Assembly (NCBI GenBank): GCA_030430715.1
Contig: JAUIJZ010000010.1
Span: 1 to 55,689 of the forward strand
Length of the DNA stretch: 55,689 nucleotides
Direction: 5' to 3'
Source: Alphaproteobacteria bacterium
GTDB taxonomy: Bacteria > Pseudomonadota > Alphaproteobacteria > Caulobacterales > Aquidulcibacteraceae
Below the pieces are notes generated by a model. That model searched no databases. It was not told the DNA's origin and was given only the letters and a program-made list of their open reading frames with translations. The translations under genes and the position numbers were made by a program. Positions 1 to 10,552 of the stretch are shown here, piece by piece. The stretch's first letter is position 1, and each line of letters starts with the position of its first letter.

Positions 1-2910
1 CTGCCCATCGTCCGAAACCGCCAGCGCAAAACCGCTGGCCGATTGAGACGCACCGAGCATACGCGTGAAAACGAGTTGGCCGGCGCTATTGTATTTGATC
101 AACGCAACGTCGCGCGCGCCCTTGATGGCGCTGGTGGCGCTGTCGCCATTGAGATCCGCGAGCACGTAAACCGAGCCGTCCGCGCCGGTCGCAACGGCTT
201 GCGCGGTGGCGACCTTGGCGCCGCCGCCAATGCTCACATCGAAGGCGCGGCCCGGAAACCAATTGCTGACGCCGCTTGAAGGCAGCGTGAAGGGCGATAT
301 GCCCGGCGACGTCTCGATGATCGAGGCGCCGCGCGCCGCCCGCTCGCTGACGCGCAACGCGCCCGGCGGATTAGCGCCAAAGGTCTGCGAATCCGTTGGA
401 TCAAGCGTAACAGCATGGCTCACGCCGCCCAGCGAGATATCGGCAACGCCGCGCACGCTATGCGAGGTGCCTGTGACGATGCGCAGACCTGCGCCGCCGC
501 CGGAAAGATCGGTCGCGACCAGTCCAAGATCGTAGCCCTGCGCCGCCAGCGCTTCGTTCAAACGCAGCGCGGCGCTTTCCAAGGTCCGCGGATCGGCCGG
601 CTGCAGCGCCGCCGAAACGGTGCGTGCACCCCACGCCGTATCGAACGTGATGGAGACGTTCTGATCCGCGAGCAGCGCGGCCACATCGTCATCAACGGCT
701 GTCGCCGCGTTCGCGCTGGTGAAACTACGCTCGGCCGTGAACGCGCCGCCGATCCCAAAGGACGGCGCATCGCCCTCCAGGCTAAGCGCATCGCCATTCA
801 CGGTGACGGAAACGATGCGATGACCAGCGCCCTCTGCGGCCGACCATTGCGTCAGATCGTTGCTGGCCGAAACATAGACGCCAGCCTGATTAAGCGCTTC
901 ATCGAGGCGCCCCTGGAACGCGGCGCTCCATTGGCCCGGCGACGGATCGGGATCGCCGGCGCGCTCAAGCGCGCTCACGGAAACAGTGATGGTTTGCTCA
1001 CCCGCTGGCGTCGCCACCACCACCGAAATATCGAGCGCGTCCGTATGTGTCAGGAGCGGTGAGCTAGCGGCGGCCGACGTGCGAATGGCGTCGCCAAACG
1101 GTTCACCCGCGGAGGCGGAAGGCAGGCCGCCCGCAGCCCACGCGCCTGGCGCTTGCAGCGCTGCATCGAAATCCGCTTCGTTAAAGGTCGCATCAACCGC
1201 AAGCACGCTGTGCAAAGCGTCGATACGCAGCGTGAGCGCGCCGCCAACATCAACCAGATCGGCCGATGCCGCGATGCCTTTGTTTTGCAATTGTTGGTTC
1301 AGTTGCGCGGCAAGGGCCGCCGCGTCGATGCCGTCTTCGCCGCCATCGACCGTAAGCGTGTGCGAGCCCGCCGCCGTGGTGATCTGAACGGTTTGTTCGC
1401 CTGTGAAGAGGTCACTGGCGCCCGCCACCGCCGCCGCTTCAAAACGCCGGGCGAACACGCCATCCCGCAAGCCGCCGACCATGCCGGCGGGGTTGACCGT
1501 CTCCAAGGCGGCGGACTTGCCGCTAATGGTGAGGCTGGAAACACGGACAAAATCGCCAGCATTTACCGAGAGGCCGTAATCGCCGCCATCCTGCCACGCG
1601 CTCACACTGGCGGCGACGCCTTGCTCGTGCAGCAATTGGGTCAAACGTTCAGCGAGGTCGCCGGCAAGGGCGGCGTCTTCATCCTCGCCGCCCAATGCGC
1701 GCCACGCTTCCAGATCGTCGCTGCGCCAAGCTGTGCTGACGCTGAGCGTGCGCCCATCCGCGAACTCCAGCTTAAGCACCGCTTCGCCCGCAGCGCGCAA
1801 TTTGTCTTCAAACGTGTTGGCGCCGCTCGACAATAAAGCGCCTGTGCGCTGCTCATACGCGCCCGCGCCAGCCTGCCAGCCTGCGACAACGTTCGCCCCA
1901 ATCGGATCGGCCGTCGCGGACGGCCGCGTGAGCCAAACCGGCTGCGCCTCGGCGCCGCTAGTATCTTCAAGCTTGATCAGACGCGCGCCGCCATTGACGT
2001 TTCCAACGGCATAGAATGCTGGCGTCGCGCTGACCGGCTCGAAGGCGACGCGCTCATTGGCGCGCACATCAACCTTCAGCGCATATTGCTTGGGACCGGT
2101 ATAGCGCGTGGAAACAGTGCGCCCGCCGACAACAACCGTGCTCTCCTTGGGCGTCTTGTCGACGGCTTCCAAACGTGACGCGGCGCCGGCGGCGGCAAGC
2201 TTGTTGTTGACGAAGCCGATCACGTTCGACAGCGTCCGCGGGATCGAGCCCATTTCACTCAAATTGATGCCGACGCGCCGTTCTGTTCCCGCCGCCGACG
2301 TTGCTACAATTTCAAACTGCGCATCCGAGGCGAGGCCGGTCAGCGTTTGGTAGAGGCCGCCGCGGTGGATGACGCCTGTCACGTAATCTTCCGACTTCAC
2401 AGGCAGCGCGAGCGTCGTCTGCGCCGCTTCCACACGGTCGGCCTGCACCATCCGCAAATCTTCAAACTGTTCTTGCGCGAAGAACGCCTCAAGCTCGGTA
2501 AGACCCCGCGCGAACGCCGCCTGCGCCTTGGCCTTATCGGCGTTTGAAATATCGGCGCCGGCGGAATGGTCGGCCAGCGCCTGCAGCGTGGTGAGGCCTG
2601 AATAGAGTGCAAAGAGGCGCTTATAATCCCCCGTGGCGCCGAGGTCGGCGTAAAGCTTCGCATTGGTGTCGAAGAACGCCTTGTTGCTCAGCGCGCGCTG
2701 AACAAGCGCCGCAGCTTGAGGCGAAACACCTGGCGTCCAAACCGGAGCGATCGGCGCGTTGGGATCTTGGGTCAGAGCGCTCGTGTCCACGCCCACGCCC
2801 GCTTTGGCGGTCGCCCAAGCCGAAATAAGATCCGCGCCGACGCCAACCGTCGTCGTCGAGCTCTGGCCGAACCAGGCGCTCAGAAAGGCGCTGTTAATCG
2901 TATTTACCAA
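1..2910 (-). CDS. Large beta-rich protein with beta-propeller repeats, FlaEY-like (partial)
   Basis: An open frame of 970 codons runs without a stop from a TTG at 2908-2910 to the left edge, so the C-terminus is missing. TTG is preferred because GGAG lies about nine bases upstream and the ATG codons nearby are out of frame; the first residues read L/MVNTINSAFLSAWFGQ. The N-terminal 150 residues are alpha-helical (ALSNKAFFDTNAKLYADLG). After that come several beta-rich modules of roughly 100-150 residues, each with a DISVVVAT- or VQITTAAG-like strand followed by a helix such as LNQQLQNKGIAAS. The last part has SBBP-type propeller motifs (GSVYVLADLNGD, ALIKYNSAGQLVFTR). This layout recalls the Caulobacter flagellar regulatory protein FlaEY; that family name is from memory and unverified. 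No signal peptide is visible. No flagellin gene lies within the window. Confidence 0.6.
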   Translation of the reverse strand, partial: MVNTINSAFLSAWFGQSSTTTVGVGADLISAWATAKAGVGVDTSALTQDPNAPIAPVWTPGVSPQAAALVQRALSNKAFFDTNAKLYADLGATGDYKRLFALYSGLTTLQALADHSAGADISNADKAKAQAAFARGLTELEAFFAQEQFEDLRMVQADRVEAAQTTLALPVKSEDYVTGVIHRGGLYQTLTGLASDAQFEIVATSAAGTERRVGINLSEMGSIPRTLSNVIGFVNNKLAAAGAASRLEAVDKTPKESTVVVGGRTVSTRYTGPKQYALKVDVRANERVAFEPVSATPAFYAVGNVNGGARLIKLEDTSGAEAQPVWLTRPSATADPIGANVVAGWQAGAGAYEQRTGALLSSGANTFEDKLRAAGEAVLKLEFADGRTLSVSTAWRSDDLEAWRALGGEDEDAALAGDLAERLTQLLHEQGVAASVSAWQDGGDYGLSVNAGDFVRVSSLTISGKSAALETVNPAGMVGGLRDGVFARRFEAAAVAGASDLFTGEQTVQITTAAGSHTLTVDGGEDGIDAAALAAQLNQQLQNKGIAASADLVDVGGALTLRIDALHSVLAVDATFNEADFDAALQAPGAWAAGGLPSASAGEPFGDAIRTSAAASSPLLTHTDALDISVVVATPAGEQTITVSVSALERAGDPDPSPGQWSAAFQGRLDEALNQAGVYVSASNDLTQWSAAEGAGHRIVSVTVNGDALSLEGDAPSFGIGGAFTAERSFTSANAATAVDDDVAALLADQNVSITFDTAWGARTVSAALQPADPRTLESAALRLNEALAAQGYDLGLVATDLSGGGAGLRIVTGTSHSVRGVADISLGGVSHAVTLDPTDSQTFGANPPGALRVSERAARGASIIETSPGISPFTLPSSGVSNWFPGRAFDVSIGGGAKVATAQAVATGADGSVYVLADLNGDSATSAIKGARDVALIKYNSAGQLVFTRMLGASQSASGFALAVSDDGQ

Positions 2911-2972
2911 GGCGCTGCTCCGCAGCAGGCACCCTTGCCTACAAGAGGTAAACGCCCGGTTCGTCCGCCCGG

Positions 2973-3833
2973 TTAGTGGGCGAACGCCATTTCCGTGAGG
3001 CGCCCGAAGATCGGGTATTCGAGCAGGCGCGGCCAAAGCTGCACGCCCTGCCAAATCGAAAGCGCAATGACCAGAACGGCGGCCATGCCGAGCAGAATGC
3101 GCGCCGGTGCAATCTTGGTGACGTAGCCGGCAAGCGGCGCGGCCACCACGCCGCCGAGAATCAATCCGCCCAAAGCCGCGCCGGCGGTGGCGACGCCACC
3201 CTCAATCTCAAGCCGCCCCGCCAGCATCGTCCAGATGAAGGCGGCGGATATGGCGACAGTGACGAAAAACTCCGCCGAATTGACCGAGCCGATTACGTAA
3301 CGCGGCGCGTGCCCGCGCCCCAATAAGGTCGATGTCACGATCGGGCCCCAGCCGCCGCCGCCGCTGGCGTCCAGAAAGCCGCCGACGACCCCAAGCGGCA
3401 CGACATGCTTCAAATGCGGCGGCTCTTCCTTGAGGCCGCGCGCGGCGCGCCACAGCATCCACAGCCCGAGCGTGCCGAGATAGGCGATCACCACGGCCTT
3501 GATGAAAGTGGGATCAAATCCGGTGAGCACATACGCGCCGAGCACGCCGCCAACGATGCCGGCGGGCGCGAGGCGGAAAAACAAGCGCCAATCCACATTG
3601 CGATGAATGAGATGCGAGACGCCCGAAGCGCCTGTCGTGAAGCATTCAGCCGCGTGGATGGTCGCCGAAGCCTGAGCCGGAGAAACGCCGAACGCCAGCA
3701 ACACGCTCGACGAGATCACGCCATAGGCCATGCCCACCGCGCCATCCACGAGTTGCGCGAAGAAGCCAACCAATAGGAAGAGGCCGAAGGTCGTCGCGAC
3801 GACATGCGCGAGGTCGGGGTCAATAAACTCCAT
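2973..3833 (-). CDS. TauE/SafE-family sulfite/anion exporter
   Basis: A 286-residue membrane protein with seven to eight hydrophobic helices and the family hallmarks in each half: VDGAVGMAYGV near the N-terminus and GGFLDASGGGGWGP in the second half. Members of TauE/SafE export sulfite, sulfoacetate or related anions across the inner membrane. It lies downstream of cysteine synthase on the same strand with a gap of about 236 bases, which fits a role in sulfur handling, although the substrate is not shown by the sequence. The length is somewhat above the usual 250-270 residues but the fold appears complete. The ATG start is followed by a short polar stretch before the first helix (ATTFGLFLLVGFFAQ). 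Confidence 0.85.
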   Translation of the reverse strand: MEFIDPDLAHVVATTFGLFLLVGFFAQLVDGAVGMAYGVISSSVLLAFGVSPAQASATIHAAECFTTGASGVSHLIHRNVDWRLFFRLAPAGIVGGVLGAYVLTGFDPTFIKAVVIAYLGTLGLWMLWRAARGLKEEPPHLKHVVPLGVVGGFLDASGGGGWGPIVTSTLLGRGHAPRYVIGSVNSAEFFVTVAISAAFIWTMLAGRLEIEGGVATAGAALGGLILGGVVAAPLAGYVTKIAPARILLGMAAVLVIALSIWQGVQLWPRLLEYPIFGRLTEMAFAH

Positions 3834-4015
3834 GCATCCTCGCCGCCGCGTCCAACCAGGCTTACCTTATCGCGGCGTAGTCCAATGCGGCCAGCGTGTT
3901 GCTGAAAACAGGCCTCACGGACATTCCGTATCCAGCCCATGTTGCGGCATCAAGGCCCGGCATGGGAATGCCCCAGAGGCTGCGAAGATTGCAGGTCTGT
4001 TATGCGAAGCAAGCG

Positions 4016-4037
4016 GGACGCCCCTTAACGGGCGTCC
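4016..4037 (-). terminator. Hairpin after cysK
   Basis: GGACGCCC and GGGCGTCC form an 8-bp stem with a short loop, about 30 bases downstream of the cysK stop. There is no clear T run, so this is a weak terminator candidate. The rest of the 3834-4069 gap shows nothing else. Confidence 0.35.
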
Positions 4038-4069
4038 GACAGGCGAATTTTCCGGGCTAGCCGCACCGC

Positions 4070-5071
4070 TTAAGCGAGCCAGGGGGGCGCAGGCAGATCC
4101 TTGGACCTCAAGAAGTCCGGATTGAAGAGCTTCGACATATACCGGTTGCCGTAATCGCACAGCACCGTGACGATGGTCTTGCCTGGCCCCAGCTTCTTAG
4201 CCAACTCGATCGCGCCGAGCACGTTAAGCGCGGACGAGCCGCCTACGCACAGACCTTCTTCTTGCACAAGATTGTACAGAACTGGCAGCCAATCGCGATC
4301 CTCGACGCGAAAGGATTCGTCCACCTTCACATCCAGAAGGTTCGCCGTGACGCGCCCCTGGCCGATGCCTTCCGTGATCGATGTGCCTTCCGATTTCAGG
4401 ATGCCGTTCTTGTACCATTCATATAGCGCAGCGCCGCCGGGATCGGCGATGCCGATAACGACGTCCTTGTTTTTCGCCTTCAGGCCCATACTGACGCCGC
4501 CCAGCGTCCCGCCTGAACCGACAGCGCAAATGAAGCCATCGACCTTGCCATCCGTCTGCGCCCAGATTTCCGCGGCCGTCGTATCGATATGCCCCTGACG
4601 ATTGGCGACGTTATCGAATTGGTTGGCCCAGATCGCACCGTGCTTTTCCGTCTTCGCCTTTTCCTCGGCGATACGTTTGGCCACTTTAGGATAATGATTG
4701 TCGCTCGAGGCGGGGGCCGCATCGACTTCGACAAGCTCCGCGCCGAGCGCGATCACCGCATCCTTCTTTTCCTGACTTTGCGTACGCGGCATCACGACGA
4801 TGGTGCGATAGCCTTTGGCCGCGCCGACAAGCGCAAGACCGATCCCGGTGTTGCCAGCTGTGCCTTCAACGACAACGCCGCCGCGTTCGATCTGACGCTT
4901 GGCCTCGGCGTCATTGATGATGGCGAGCGCTGCGCGATCCTTCACCGATTGGCCCGGATTAAGGAATTCAGCCTTGGCGAGAATGGTGCAGCCCGTCTCT
5001 TCCGAGGCGCGCTTGAGTTTCACCAGCGGCGTGTTGCCGATGCTGTCGAGAACCGAATTGTAGAATTTCAT
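4070..5071 (-). CDS. cysK: Cysteine synthase A (O-acetylserine sulfhydrylase)
   Basis: The enzyme makes L-cysteine from O-acetylserine and sulfide using PLP, in the cytoplasm. From the ATG at 5069-5071 it has 333 residues; this start has GGAG five bases upstream, so I prefer it over an in-frame GTG seven codons earlier. The PLP-binding lysine is K44 in NPGQSVKDRA. The asparagine loop reads TAGNTG, where many family members have TSGNTG, and a phosphate-binding GSGGTLGG follows. The tail (LRSKDLPAPPWL) is slightly longer than in enteric CysK. It lies 45 bases downstream of the ferredoxin reductase gene on the same strand and upstream of the TauE-type exporter, which suggests a sulfur-linked transcription unit. 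Distinguishing it from cystathionine beta-synthase rests on length and lack of a CBS domain. Confidence 0.92.
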   Translation of the reverse strand: MKFYNSVLDSIGNTPLVKLKRASEETGCTILAKAEFLNPGQSVKDRAALAIINDAEAKRQIERGGVVVEGTAGNTGIGLALVGAAKGYRTIVVMPRTQSQEKKDAVIALGAELVEVDAAPASSDNHYPKVAKRIAEEKAKTEKHGAIWANQFDNVANRQGHIDTTAAEIWAQTDGKVDGFICAVGSGGTLGGVSMGLKAKNKDVVIGIADPGGAALYEWYKNGILKSEGTSITEGIGQGRVTANLLDVKVDESFRVEDRDWLPVLYNLVQEEGLCVGGSSALNVLGAIELAKKLGPGKTIVTVLCDYGNRYMSKLFNPDFLRSKDLPAPPWLA

Positions 5072-5116
5072 ACGTACTCCATGAACCCGCACTCGTCCGC
5101 CTGGGCCCGGCTCGGG

Positions 5117-6229
<1,113 letters not shown>

Positions 6230-6283
6230 TCAGCCCCCAGGTCCGCACGCGCATAGCTCAGCTACAGCCTATGGCGCGGCCGC

Positions 6284-6374
6284 TGGCGGAGACGCAGGGA
6301 TTCGAACCCTGGGTACCCGGTTAAGGTACGCTCCCTTAGCAAGGGAGTGCCTTCAGCCACTCGGCCACGTCTCC
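6284..6374 (-). tRNA. tRNA-Ser(GCU)
   Basis: On the minus strand a 7-bp acceptor stem (GGAGACG/CGTCTCC) encloses a cloverleaf with a long variable arm, as expected of serine tRNAs. The anticodon stem CTCCC/GGGAG holds the loop TTGCTAA, giving anticodon GCU. The T arm contains GGTTCGAATCC. A CCA end is encoded (TGG at 6284-6286 on the plus strand). Confidence 0.95.
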
Positions 6375-6502
6375 AGCGGGCGCCACGCTTAGCCTTACCC
6401 GCCCCGCCGCCGCAAGCAGCGATTCCGCCCATCGCCAAGGTTAACTGGCGCCGCGTTTGCGCGAGACGGCCCAACGAAATTAGTCCGAGGGGCGAAAAAC
6501 TG

Positions 6503-8140
6503 ATGTCGCAAGCCGCCTTGCAGCGCCATTGCACCGATTTGGAGCAGGTCGAGTCCTGCGCTGAGCCTACCGCCGAAGCGCGAGAAGCCCAGCGCATCGT
6601 GGATCAGGCCGCCAATTTCTGCCTGTTTGGCCTGCGGGTCGTCCAGGATTGGCCCACCGACGCCAGCGCTCCCTATCTTGTCGAGGGCCCCGCCCCTGAA
6701 CCTGCGAACGATTCTGAGCCAGGCTTCGCATTCCCTGAACTCGCTCAGCGCGGCTTCCACCTCCACGCCACCACGCCCATCCGCCTCATCCAGGCCATCG
6801 ACTGGCTGGTTGTGCTCGTAGCGGCCCAGGTCGCCGCGCTCTGGGGCGCCGGCGCCGGTCTCGTCAGTCTGAACCTTGGCCAGTCAGCAGCCTTCATCGC
6901 CGCAGCGCTTTCGCTGAAGGCAGGATTGTGGGTGACAGGCTCCTATCGCGTCAGCCCAGGCCGCATCACCGCCGAACGCGGCATTGGCGGACTTGCGCTC
7001 GGCGTGATCCTCGCTTTGGGCGTCGCTCTTCTGCTCGCTCCGGACGCACGCGCCACCGCCGCTATTTCCGCAACGCTTCCTGTCACGGCGCTTTTTCTTG
7101 CCGGTGTGCACGCCGCGCTCGCAGTGTGGATCCGCGCTGCGCACAAGAAAGGCGTGTTCTCCGAAAATATCGTTCTGATCGGCGCCACAGAAGCGGCCGC
7201 ACGCCTTGCCCAACGGGCAGCCAAGAGCGGCGACGCACGCATTGTCGCCGTAGTTGACGATCGCCTCTCACGTTCTCCGACGCGCATTGGCGGCACACCT
7301 GTTAGCGGCGACCTTGAAGCGCTCTTGACCTGGGAAGGTCTGCCGAACGTTGACCGCATCGTCATCACCGTCACGCAAAAGGCCGAAGCGCGTGTGCGCA
7401 CCATGATCGAACGCATGCGCATCGCGCCGAACCGCGTAGATCTATTGCTCGACTATTCCGTGCAAGGCGTGCGCGGCGCCGGCGTTGAGCGCCTCGGCGG
7501 CGCTGCCGTAGCCTGTGTGTCGGGCCGCCCATTCAATCCGCTGCGGGCAGCGCTGAAGCGCGCGCAAGATATCGTCATCGGCTCGGCGCTGACCGCGTTG
7601 TTCGCGTTGCCGATGCTTCTCATAGCGGCAGCGGTAAAGCTCGACAGCAAAGGCCCGGTGCTCTACCGCCAGCGTAGGCATGGTTTCAACAACCGCCCGA
7701 TCACCGTGCTCAAATTCCGCAGCATGCGCCACGAGCCACATGCGCCACTGGCGCAGGTGCAAGCATCCGATCCGCGCGTCACGCGTGTGGGCGCCTTCCT
7801 GCGCAGCACCAGTCTCGACGAACTGCCGCAGCTGCTGAACGTGTTGCGTGGCGAGATGAGCCTTGTGGGCCCGCGCCCGCACGCCATCGGCATGAAAACC
7901 GCCGACCGTGAACTCACGCACATCGTCGCCGAATATGCGCACCGCCACCGCGTGAAGCCGGGCCTCACCGGCTGGGCGCAAGTGAATGGCTCGCGCGGGC
8001 CTGTGCATGCCGCAGCCGATTTGCGCCGCCGTGTGCGTTATGACCTCGAATATGTCGCACGCGCTTCACTCTGGCTCGACCTCATCATTCTGATGCGGAC
8101 CGTGCCGGTGCTGCTCGGCGACACCAAGGCACAGCGGTGA
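6503..8140 (+). CDS. hfsE: Undecaprenyl-phosphate sugar-1-phosphate transferase (HfsE-like)
   Basis: This polyprenyl-phosphate hexose-1-phosphate transferase would start the holdfast repeat unit on the lipid carrier at the inner membrane. The ATG at 6503 follows GAGGGGC and gives 545 residues; a longer frame back to 6347 would run through the tRNA-Ser. A hydrophobic N-terminal half (helices from about residue 90 to 210) is followed by a Rossmann-like CoA-binding-type region ([13 protein letters not shown]). The catalytic Bac_transf domain starts with [12 protein letters not shown], then [36 protein letters not shown] and [12 protein letters not shown]. It begins a row of tightly linked genes in the same order as Caulobacter hfsE-F-G-H, which is why I use that name; PssY/PssZ are close paralogues and cannot be excluded by eye. 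Confidence 0.8.
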   Translation: MSQAALQRHCTDLEQVESCAEPTAEAREAQRIVDQAANFCLFGLRVVQDWPTDASAPYLVEGPAPEPANDSEPGFAFPELAQRGFHLHATTPIRLIQAIDWLVVLVAAQVAALWGAGAGLVSLNLGQSAAFIAAALSLKAGLWVTGSYRVSPGRITAERGIGGLALGVILALGVALLLAPDARATAAISATLPVTALFLAGVHAALAVWIRAAHKKGVFSENIVLIGATEAAARLAQRAAKSGDARIVAVVDDRLSRSPTRIGGTPVSGDLEALLTWEGLPNVDRIVITVTQKAEARVRTMIERMRIAPNRVDLLLDYSVQGVRGAGVERLGGAAVACVSGRPFNPLRAALKRAQDIVIGSALTALFALPMLLIAAAVKLDSKGPVLYRQRRHGFNNRPITVLKFRSMRHEPHAPLAQVQASDPRVTRVGAFLRSTSLDELPQLLNVLRGEMSLVGPRPHAIGMKTADRELTHIVAEYAHRHRVKPGLTGWAQVNGSRGPVHAAADLRRRVRYDLEYVARASLWLDLIILMRTVPVLLGDTKAQR

Positions 8141-9633
8141 GCGCCCGGCGCATCCTTACCGTAGCGCCGCTGCAAATCGCACAAGCGCTGATCGGCTTCG
8201 GCGCCATCGCCGTTTTCACCCGGCTGATGAGCCCGGAGGAATTCGGCCGCTACGCGCTGGCTTTGTCAGCGTCGATGGCCGCGCACACAATGCTGTTTAC
8301 GTGGGCCGAAGCGGCGGCATTCCGCTTTTTCTCGGCGGCAAAATCCGAACGGCGCCTACGCGATCATTACGCGACTTTGCTCGCGCTCGTGTTTGGGCTT
8401 GGCGCAAGCGCGCTTGTCGTTACCGCAGCATTGCTTTGGCTGATTGGCTTCCAGAGCGAGATCGCCGCGCTATCCGCGTTCGCGGCGGCAGCGGCTGTGT
8501 TCCGCTTTCTCACCCGCATAACGCGCGAAAGCGATCGCGCGGCGCTCGAACTCGGCCGCTTCGCAACCTTGGAAACGGCATATGTCGTGGTGGGCTTTGC
8601 CGCCGGCGTCGCGTTCCTGACGACAACCGATTTCGGCGCCGCGGCACCCTTTGCCGGATTGATGGTCGCTGGACTTGTCGTCGCGCTCATCGACGCCCCC
8701 CGTCTCATTAAGCGCGCGCGCGGCGGCATCGTTTCGCCGCAACGCGCCTTTACCTACGCATCCTATGGCGCGCCGCTAGCGCTTGCCCTTGGCGTGGATC
8801 TCATTGTGCAAACTATTGCACGTTTCATCCTCGCGCATCAGGCTGGCGCGGCCGAACTCGGCGCCTACGCCGCCGCCTTCGGTTTGGCGCGGCCGCTGGA
8901 TCTTGTTTTCATGGCCGCCGGCGCAGCGCTCTCGCCATTGCTGTTGACGGCTTACGAAAGCCAAGGGCGCGATGCAGCTCGCGAAGCGGCGCGCAAAGCC
9001 TTCGCACTGCTTGCCGTGCTCGCATTGCCTGCGGCGACCGGGCTCGCTTTAGTCGCAGAGCCTCTCACCGCACTCATGCTGGGAGACGGCTTACGCACTG
9101 GCGCAAACGCTGCACTGCCGTGGCTCGCACTCGCCGGGCTCGCCTCGGGGTTCAATCTCTATTTCTTCTCCGAAGCCTTTCAGCTCACGCGCCGCACCGG
9201 ACTGCGCGCGCTGATCATGCTCGCGCCTGGGGCCGTACAACTCGTGCTGACTACTATGCTCGCGCCCTCCTACGGCGCGATGGGCGCCGCCATAGCCGCA
9301 TGCACCGCGGCTATCACCGGAACGGTTCTGCTCGCCATCGCAGGCCGCAAGCTCATCGTCCTTCCGATCGCCTGGCCTACACTGCTCGGCGCCAGCGCAG
9401 CCAGCGCCCTTATGGCATGCGCCATACTTGCGCTGCCGCAGAACGCCGGTGTGGCCGGATTAATCGCTTCGGTCGCCACCGGCGCCGCCGCCTACGCCAT
9501 CGCCGCCCTTGGCATCAACCTTCTGGGCGCACGCCCCCATACGTCAGCGGTTCTGAAACGTCTTTCGATTAGAGTCCGCGCATTCTTTCATACTTCATTC
9601 ACGGATCGCGCTCATGTCCGCCGCTCTTGGTGA
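8137..9633 (+). CDS. hfsF: Polysaccharide flippase, Wzx/MOP superfamily (HfsF-like)
   Basis: A 498-residue integral membrane protein with 12-14 hydrophobic helices, expected to move lipid-linked repeat units across the inner membrane. It starts with GTG that overlaps the TGA of the preceding gene (GTGA), so translation is probably coupled. The N-terminus (TVAPLQIAQALIGFGAIAVF, then TRLMSPEEFGRYAL) is the classic start of polysaccharide-transport MOP proteins. The last 20 bases overlap the next gene in another frame. Its position directly after the initiating transferase and before the GT2 enzyme matches hfsF of Caulobacter. No catalytic motif is expected for this family, so the assignment rests on topology and context. 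Confidence 0.78.
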   Translation: MSARRILTVAPLQIAQALIGFGAIAVFTRLMSPEEFGRYALALSASMAAHTMLFTWAEAAAFRFFSAAKSERRLRDHYATLLALVFGLGASALVVTAALLWLIGFQSEIAALSAFAAAAAVFRFLTRITRESDRAALELGRFATLETAYVVVGFAAGVAFLTTTDFGAAAPFAGLMVAGLVVALIDAPRLIKRARGGIVSPQRAFTYASYGAPLALALGVDLIVQTIARFILAHQAGAAELGAYAAAFGLARPLDLVFMAAGAALSPLLLTAYESQGRDAAREAARKAFALLAVLALPAATGLALVAEPLTALMLGDGLRTGANAALPWLALAGLASGFNLYFFSEAFQLTRRTGLRALIMLAPGAVQLVLTTMLAPSYGAMGAAIAACTAAITGTVLLAIAGRKLIVLPIAWPTLLGASAASALMACAILALPQNAGVAGLIASVATGAAAYAIAALGINLLGARPHTSAVLKRLSIRVRAFFHTSFTDRAHVRRSW

Positions 9634-10552
9634 ACGGATTGTTTCCACTGGCCCACGCGCGCAGCAGGCGCCGCGCCTCAGCGTGCTTACGCCCTTTTAC
9701 AAGGACAATCCCTCGGACCTGATTGCGCGGTTGGCGCCTGTCCGCAGGGATGTCGAATTTGTACTGGTAGATGACGGCGCCAATTCCGCCACGCTGGCCG
9801 CCAACGTCTTGAGCGCACTTGAGCGCAGCGGCGCTTCAGCACGGCTCATCATTTGGGGCGCCAATCGCGGCCGCGCTGCGGCGCGCAACCGCCTGCTACA
9901 AGAGGCCCGCGGAGAGTACGCCCTTTTTCTTGACGCCGACATGCTGCCCGACGCGCCAGATTTCTTAAACCGCTGGCTTTCAGTCATCGAAACACAGCGC
10001 CCTGAGATCGCATTTGGCGGGCTTTCTCTGACACACGCCGTCACTTCGCCGGATACGGCGCTACACCACGACCTCTTTGCGAACTCCGATTGCGCGTCCG
10101 CTCATATCCGCCAGCGCCGGCCAGCCCAGAGCGTCGCCACCGCCAACCTGCTTGTACGACGCGCTTTTCTCGAGCGCCTTCCTTTCGACAACGGCTTTGT
10201 CGGCTGGGGTTTTGAAGATGTCGACTGGGCGCTTACCGCCGCGCAGCACACTGAAATCCTGCACATTGACAACCCCGCGACGCACGCAGGGCTCGACGAT
10301 GTCGACACGCTGATGCGCAAAAGCGCCGAAGCGGGACCAAACTTCGCGCGTCTTGCCGCAAAGCATCCGCAAGTCACGCATTTCGCTGCGCACCGCATCG
10401 CACGCGCACTTAGGCTCGCGCCCGCCCGCGCACACTTGCAGAACCTCTTTGCCTGGCTCGCGCGCGATCCAATGGGCGCCGCGCCCATGAAACTACGCCG
10501 TATCGCCTTCAAACTCTATCGCGCCAGCCATTATGCAGAGCATTTGGCGTGA
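9614..10552 (+). CDS. hfsG: GT2 glycosyltransferase (HfsG-like)
   Basis: A 312-residue GT-A fold glycosyltransferase that would add a sugar to the lipid-linked holdfast intermediate in the cytoplasm. Visible motifs are the nucleotide-binding LSVLTPFYKDN and LVDDGA, an NRGRAAARN loop, the metal-binding DAD in LFLDADMLPD, and GWGFEDVDWA, the acceptor/C-terminal motif seen in GT2 and galactosyltransferase-type enzymes. It overlaps hfsF by 20 bases and is followed by the deacetylase at a GTGA overlap. Placement between flippase and deacetylase matches Caulobacter hfsG, which is reported to transfer N-acetylglucosamine; the donor here cannot be read from sequence. Confidence 0.75.
   Translation: MSAALGERIVSTGPRAQQAPRLSVLTPFYKDNPSDLIARLAPVRRDVEFVLVDDGANSATLAANVLSALERSGASARLIIWGANRGRAAARNRLLQEARGEYALFLDADMLPDAPDFLNRWLSVIETQRPEIAFGGLSLTHAVTSPDTALHHDLFANSDCASAHIRQRRPAQSVATANLLVRRAFLERLPFDNGFVGWGFEDVDWALTAAQHTEILHIDNPATHAGLDDVDTLMRKSAEAGPNFARLAAKHPQVTHFAAHRIARALRLAPARAHLQNLFAWLARDPMGAAPMKLRRIAFKLYRASHYAEHLA

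Noticed and set aside
43-2910. Many plus-strand frames of 60-230 codons across the left end
   Set aside because: They are shadows of the single 970-codon minus-strand frame, which has consistent domain-like repeats and a sensible N-terminus.
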